NCBI GenBank assembly: GCA_946894095.1
Contig: OX335652.1
Span: 4,301,001 to 4,365,000 of the forward strand
Direction: 5' to 3'
Length of the DNA: 64,000 nt
Source of the DNA: Incurvaria masculella
Lineage: Eukaryota; Arthropoda; Insecta; Lepidoptera; Incurvariidae
Position numbers and translations under genes: made by a program. Of this stretch, positions 63,201 to 64,000 are shown piece after piece; within the stretch, counting starts at the first letter, position 1; each line of letters begins with the position of its first letter. The notes beneath the pieces are model-generated. The model was not told where the DNA came from. It searched no databases and saw only the letters and a list, made by a program, of their open reading frames with translations.

Positions 63201-64000
63201 ACTTCTTATGCACACAAATACCCACCATTATACATATTATACAACAAGATGGCGCGCATCTAGTTCCGTTTTAATTAGTAATGTTTTATTTTACCTGTTT
63301 TTTTGTTGTAGCGTTATTCTGTGCAAATTTCAGCTGCCTATCCGTTACGGTTCATGAGCTACAGCCCTGTGAAAGACGTACGGATGGACAGACAGATGGA
63401 CGGACTAATGGGTTTCAGATATCATTGGAACGGCGACTTACGGTGCTGCCGCTGTTAATGCTCCACGGTTGGCCGAGCTCCTCCAAGGAGTTCCTGAAGG
63501 TCATCCCGTACCTCACTACGCCGCGGCCAGAGTATGACTTTGTCTTCGAGGTCATCGCGCCCGATCTGCCTGGTTTCGGATTCTCTCAGGTCTTTACTAA
63601 TTAATACATTCATTAGTGTTCAAGGAACATAGTCTTTAAATAAAGCAAGAACTTATGCCCGAGCGGTGCAATCAATGATCGAATTTTACGTTTTAGGCAA
63701 TGGATGACCATGCTGTCAGTTATTAATCATTTTGAGTTTTTATTTAACGATAATGATGGAAGTGTATCTCTTTATATATGTGTATCTCTACTATTTATTA
63801 TTGTTGTTAATTAGCTAAGTATATTAATAAATGGATAAGCACTCCAATTATAAATAAACTAATAAATAAAAATAAAATAAAAATTATGATAAGCCAAGAT
63901 TTAAATCCTTCTATGTAATCTGTACAATTTATTCACAACATTCCTTTTCCTTTAATTTCGCAGGCGACGACAAAGCCAGGTCTCAATGTCATGGAGATTG
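60280..64000 (+). CDS. Jheh: Juvenile hormone epoxide hydrolase, 5' five exons, runs off the edge
   Basis: Exons 60280-60321 (coding part), 61939-62115, 62816-63043, 63419-63589 and 63964-64000 join in phase 0 for about 218 aa. Seen: N-terminal membrane anchor PVLVAIVAVLIGMGVGYL; the WWG segment; an epoxide hydrolase N-terminal domain with YGINTPFLEAVLLHWRDKYD and YKTNIQGLDIHFVHVKP; the oxyanion motif HGWP at about residue 165; and IAPDLPGFGFS. The catalytic Asp, Glu and His lie beyond the window. The family is microsomal and opens the epoxide of juvenile hormone to a diol, helping clear the hormone. The start may be Met 60280, 60289 or 60319, the last placing the anchor right at the N-terminus. 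A MITE lies 46 bp before exon 2, and a repeat fragment abuts the acceptor of exon 4. Confidence 0.92.
60608..60790 (-). repeat. Dispersed LINE-tail-like repeat, copy 2
   Basis: tttggtagtcaaactacacc, attcgatcaacccagtaaag and cccgcaaagaaacttcac match 29872-30012. Located in JHEH intron 1. Confidence 0.65.
61743..61893. mobile_element. 151-bp MITE with perfect 40-bp inverted repeats
   Basis: 61743-61782 and 61854-61893 are exact reverse complements (outer bases cctaagtccgctaatagata). The pairing continues weakly inward (ttatgaga). The right end is 45 bp before JHEH exon 2. Confidence 0.88.
62116..62815. other. JHEH intron 2
   Basis: AT-rich intron with no element recognised. Confidence 0.6.
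63283..63412 (-). repeat. GGTTCCGTACCC element fragment at JHEH exon 4 acceptor
   Basis: attttacctgtttttttgtt, atttcagctgcctatccgtt, catgagctacagccctgtga and the gatggacggacta microsatellite part are recognisable. The family end is missing; a few bases later comes the exon 4 acceptor ggtttcag. Confidence 0.75.
63590..63963. other. JHEH intron 4
   Basis: AT-rich intron with a polypyrimidine acceptor before 63964; nothing else seen. Confidence 0.6.

Noticed and set aside
1..64000. CRISPR array or bacterial operon
   Set aside because: Spliced genes, pol III SINEs and LTR elements show this is an animal genome; the tandem arrays lack spacer structure.

Overview
This is nuclear DNA of an insect, most probably a moth or butterfly. 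The evidence is intron-rich animal genes, a juvenile hormone epoxide hydrolase, TTAGG-type repeats, AT-rich introns, and several short interspersed repeats that I associate from memory with Lepidoptera. No species can be named from the sequence. There are four recognisable host genes, one small unrecognised split gene, and a dense layer of transposable elements that fills most introns and intergenic space.

Layout. From 3.4 to 16.0 kb (minus strand) lies a complete six-exon ADCK1-type atypical kinase. Its fourth intron holds a 4.07-kb, apparently intact Tc1/mariner-superfamily transposon of the DD82E (Sailor-like) type, with perfect inverted repeats and a three-exon transposase. From 16.4 to 20.5 kb there is a decayed hAT element with a LINE and short repeats inside it, followed by nested MITEs. 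From 20.8 to 27.5 kb (plus strand) is the complete four-exon ribosomal protein eL20 (RpL18A), 177 aa. From 27.5 to 31.7 kb are a TTAA-flanked MITE, a long hairpin with TTAGG repeats in its loop, and LINE/SINE debris. Two exons at 31.74 and 46.2 kb join in phase to the end of an unrecognised gene; the intron between them carries an 11.6-kb, young Ty3/gypsy element (32,719-44,365) with equal-length, apparently identical 1,385-bp LTRs, a 4-bp target duplication, gag, and pol in the -1 frame behind a canonical A AAA AAC slip site.

From 46.9 to 54.3 kb (minus strand) is the 3' part of a Dicer gene, most like insect Dicer-2: the second half of RNase IIIa, all of RNase IIIb and the dsRNA-binding domain. 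The helicase, PAZ and first half of RNase IIIa are not found in the window. From 60.2 kb to the right edge (plus strand) is the 5' part of a juvenile hormone epoxide hydrolase gene, head-to-head with the Dicer fragment.

The most unusual structure is inside the Dicer RNase IIIb region. One exon ends in three nearly identical 120-bp tandem copies, each carrying its own in-frame 5' splice donor, so the same pre-mRNA could give a normal RNase IIIb or one with 40 or 80 extra residues between its two catalytic halves. The exon before it is followed by two decayed tandem copies of its own 3' portion, one split by a SINE and one by a small palindromic insertion. Both exons therefore show duplication of an exon 3' end, one old and decayed, one young and open.

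The host genes do not form an operon or pathway; their neighbourhood is ordinary for an insect genome. Exon boundaries come from reading splice sites and reading-frame phase by eye. Repeat family names are from memory and similarity, not from any search.
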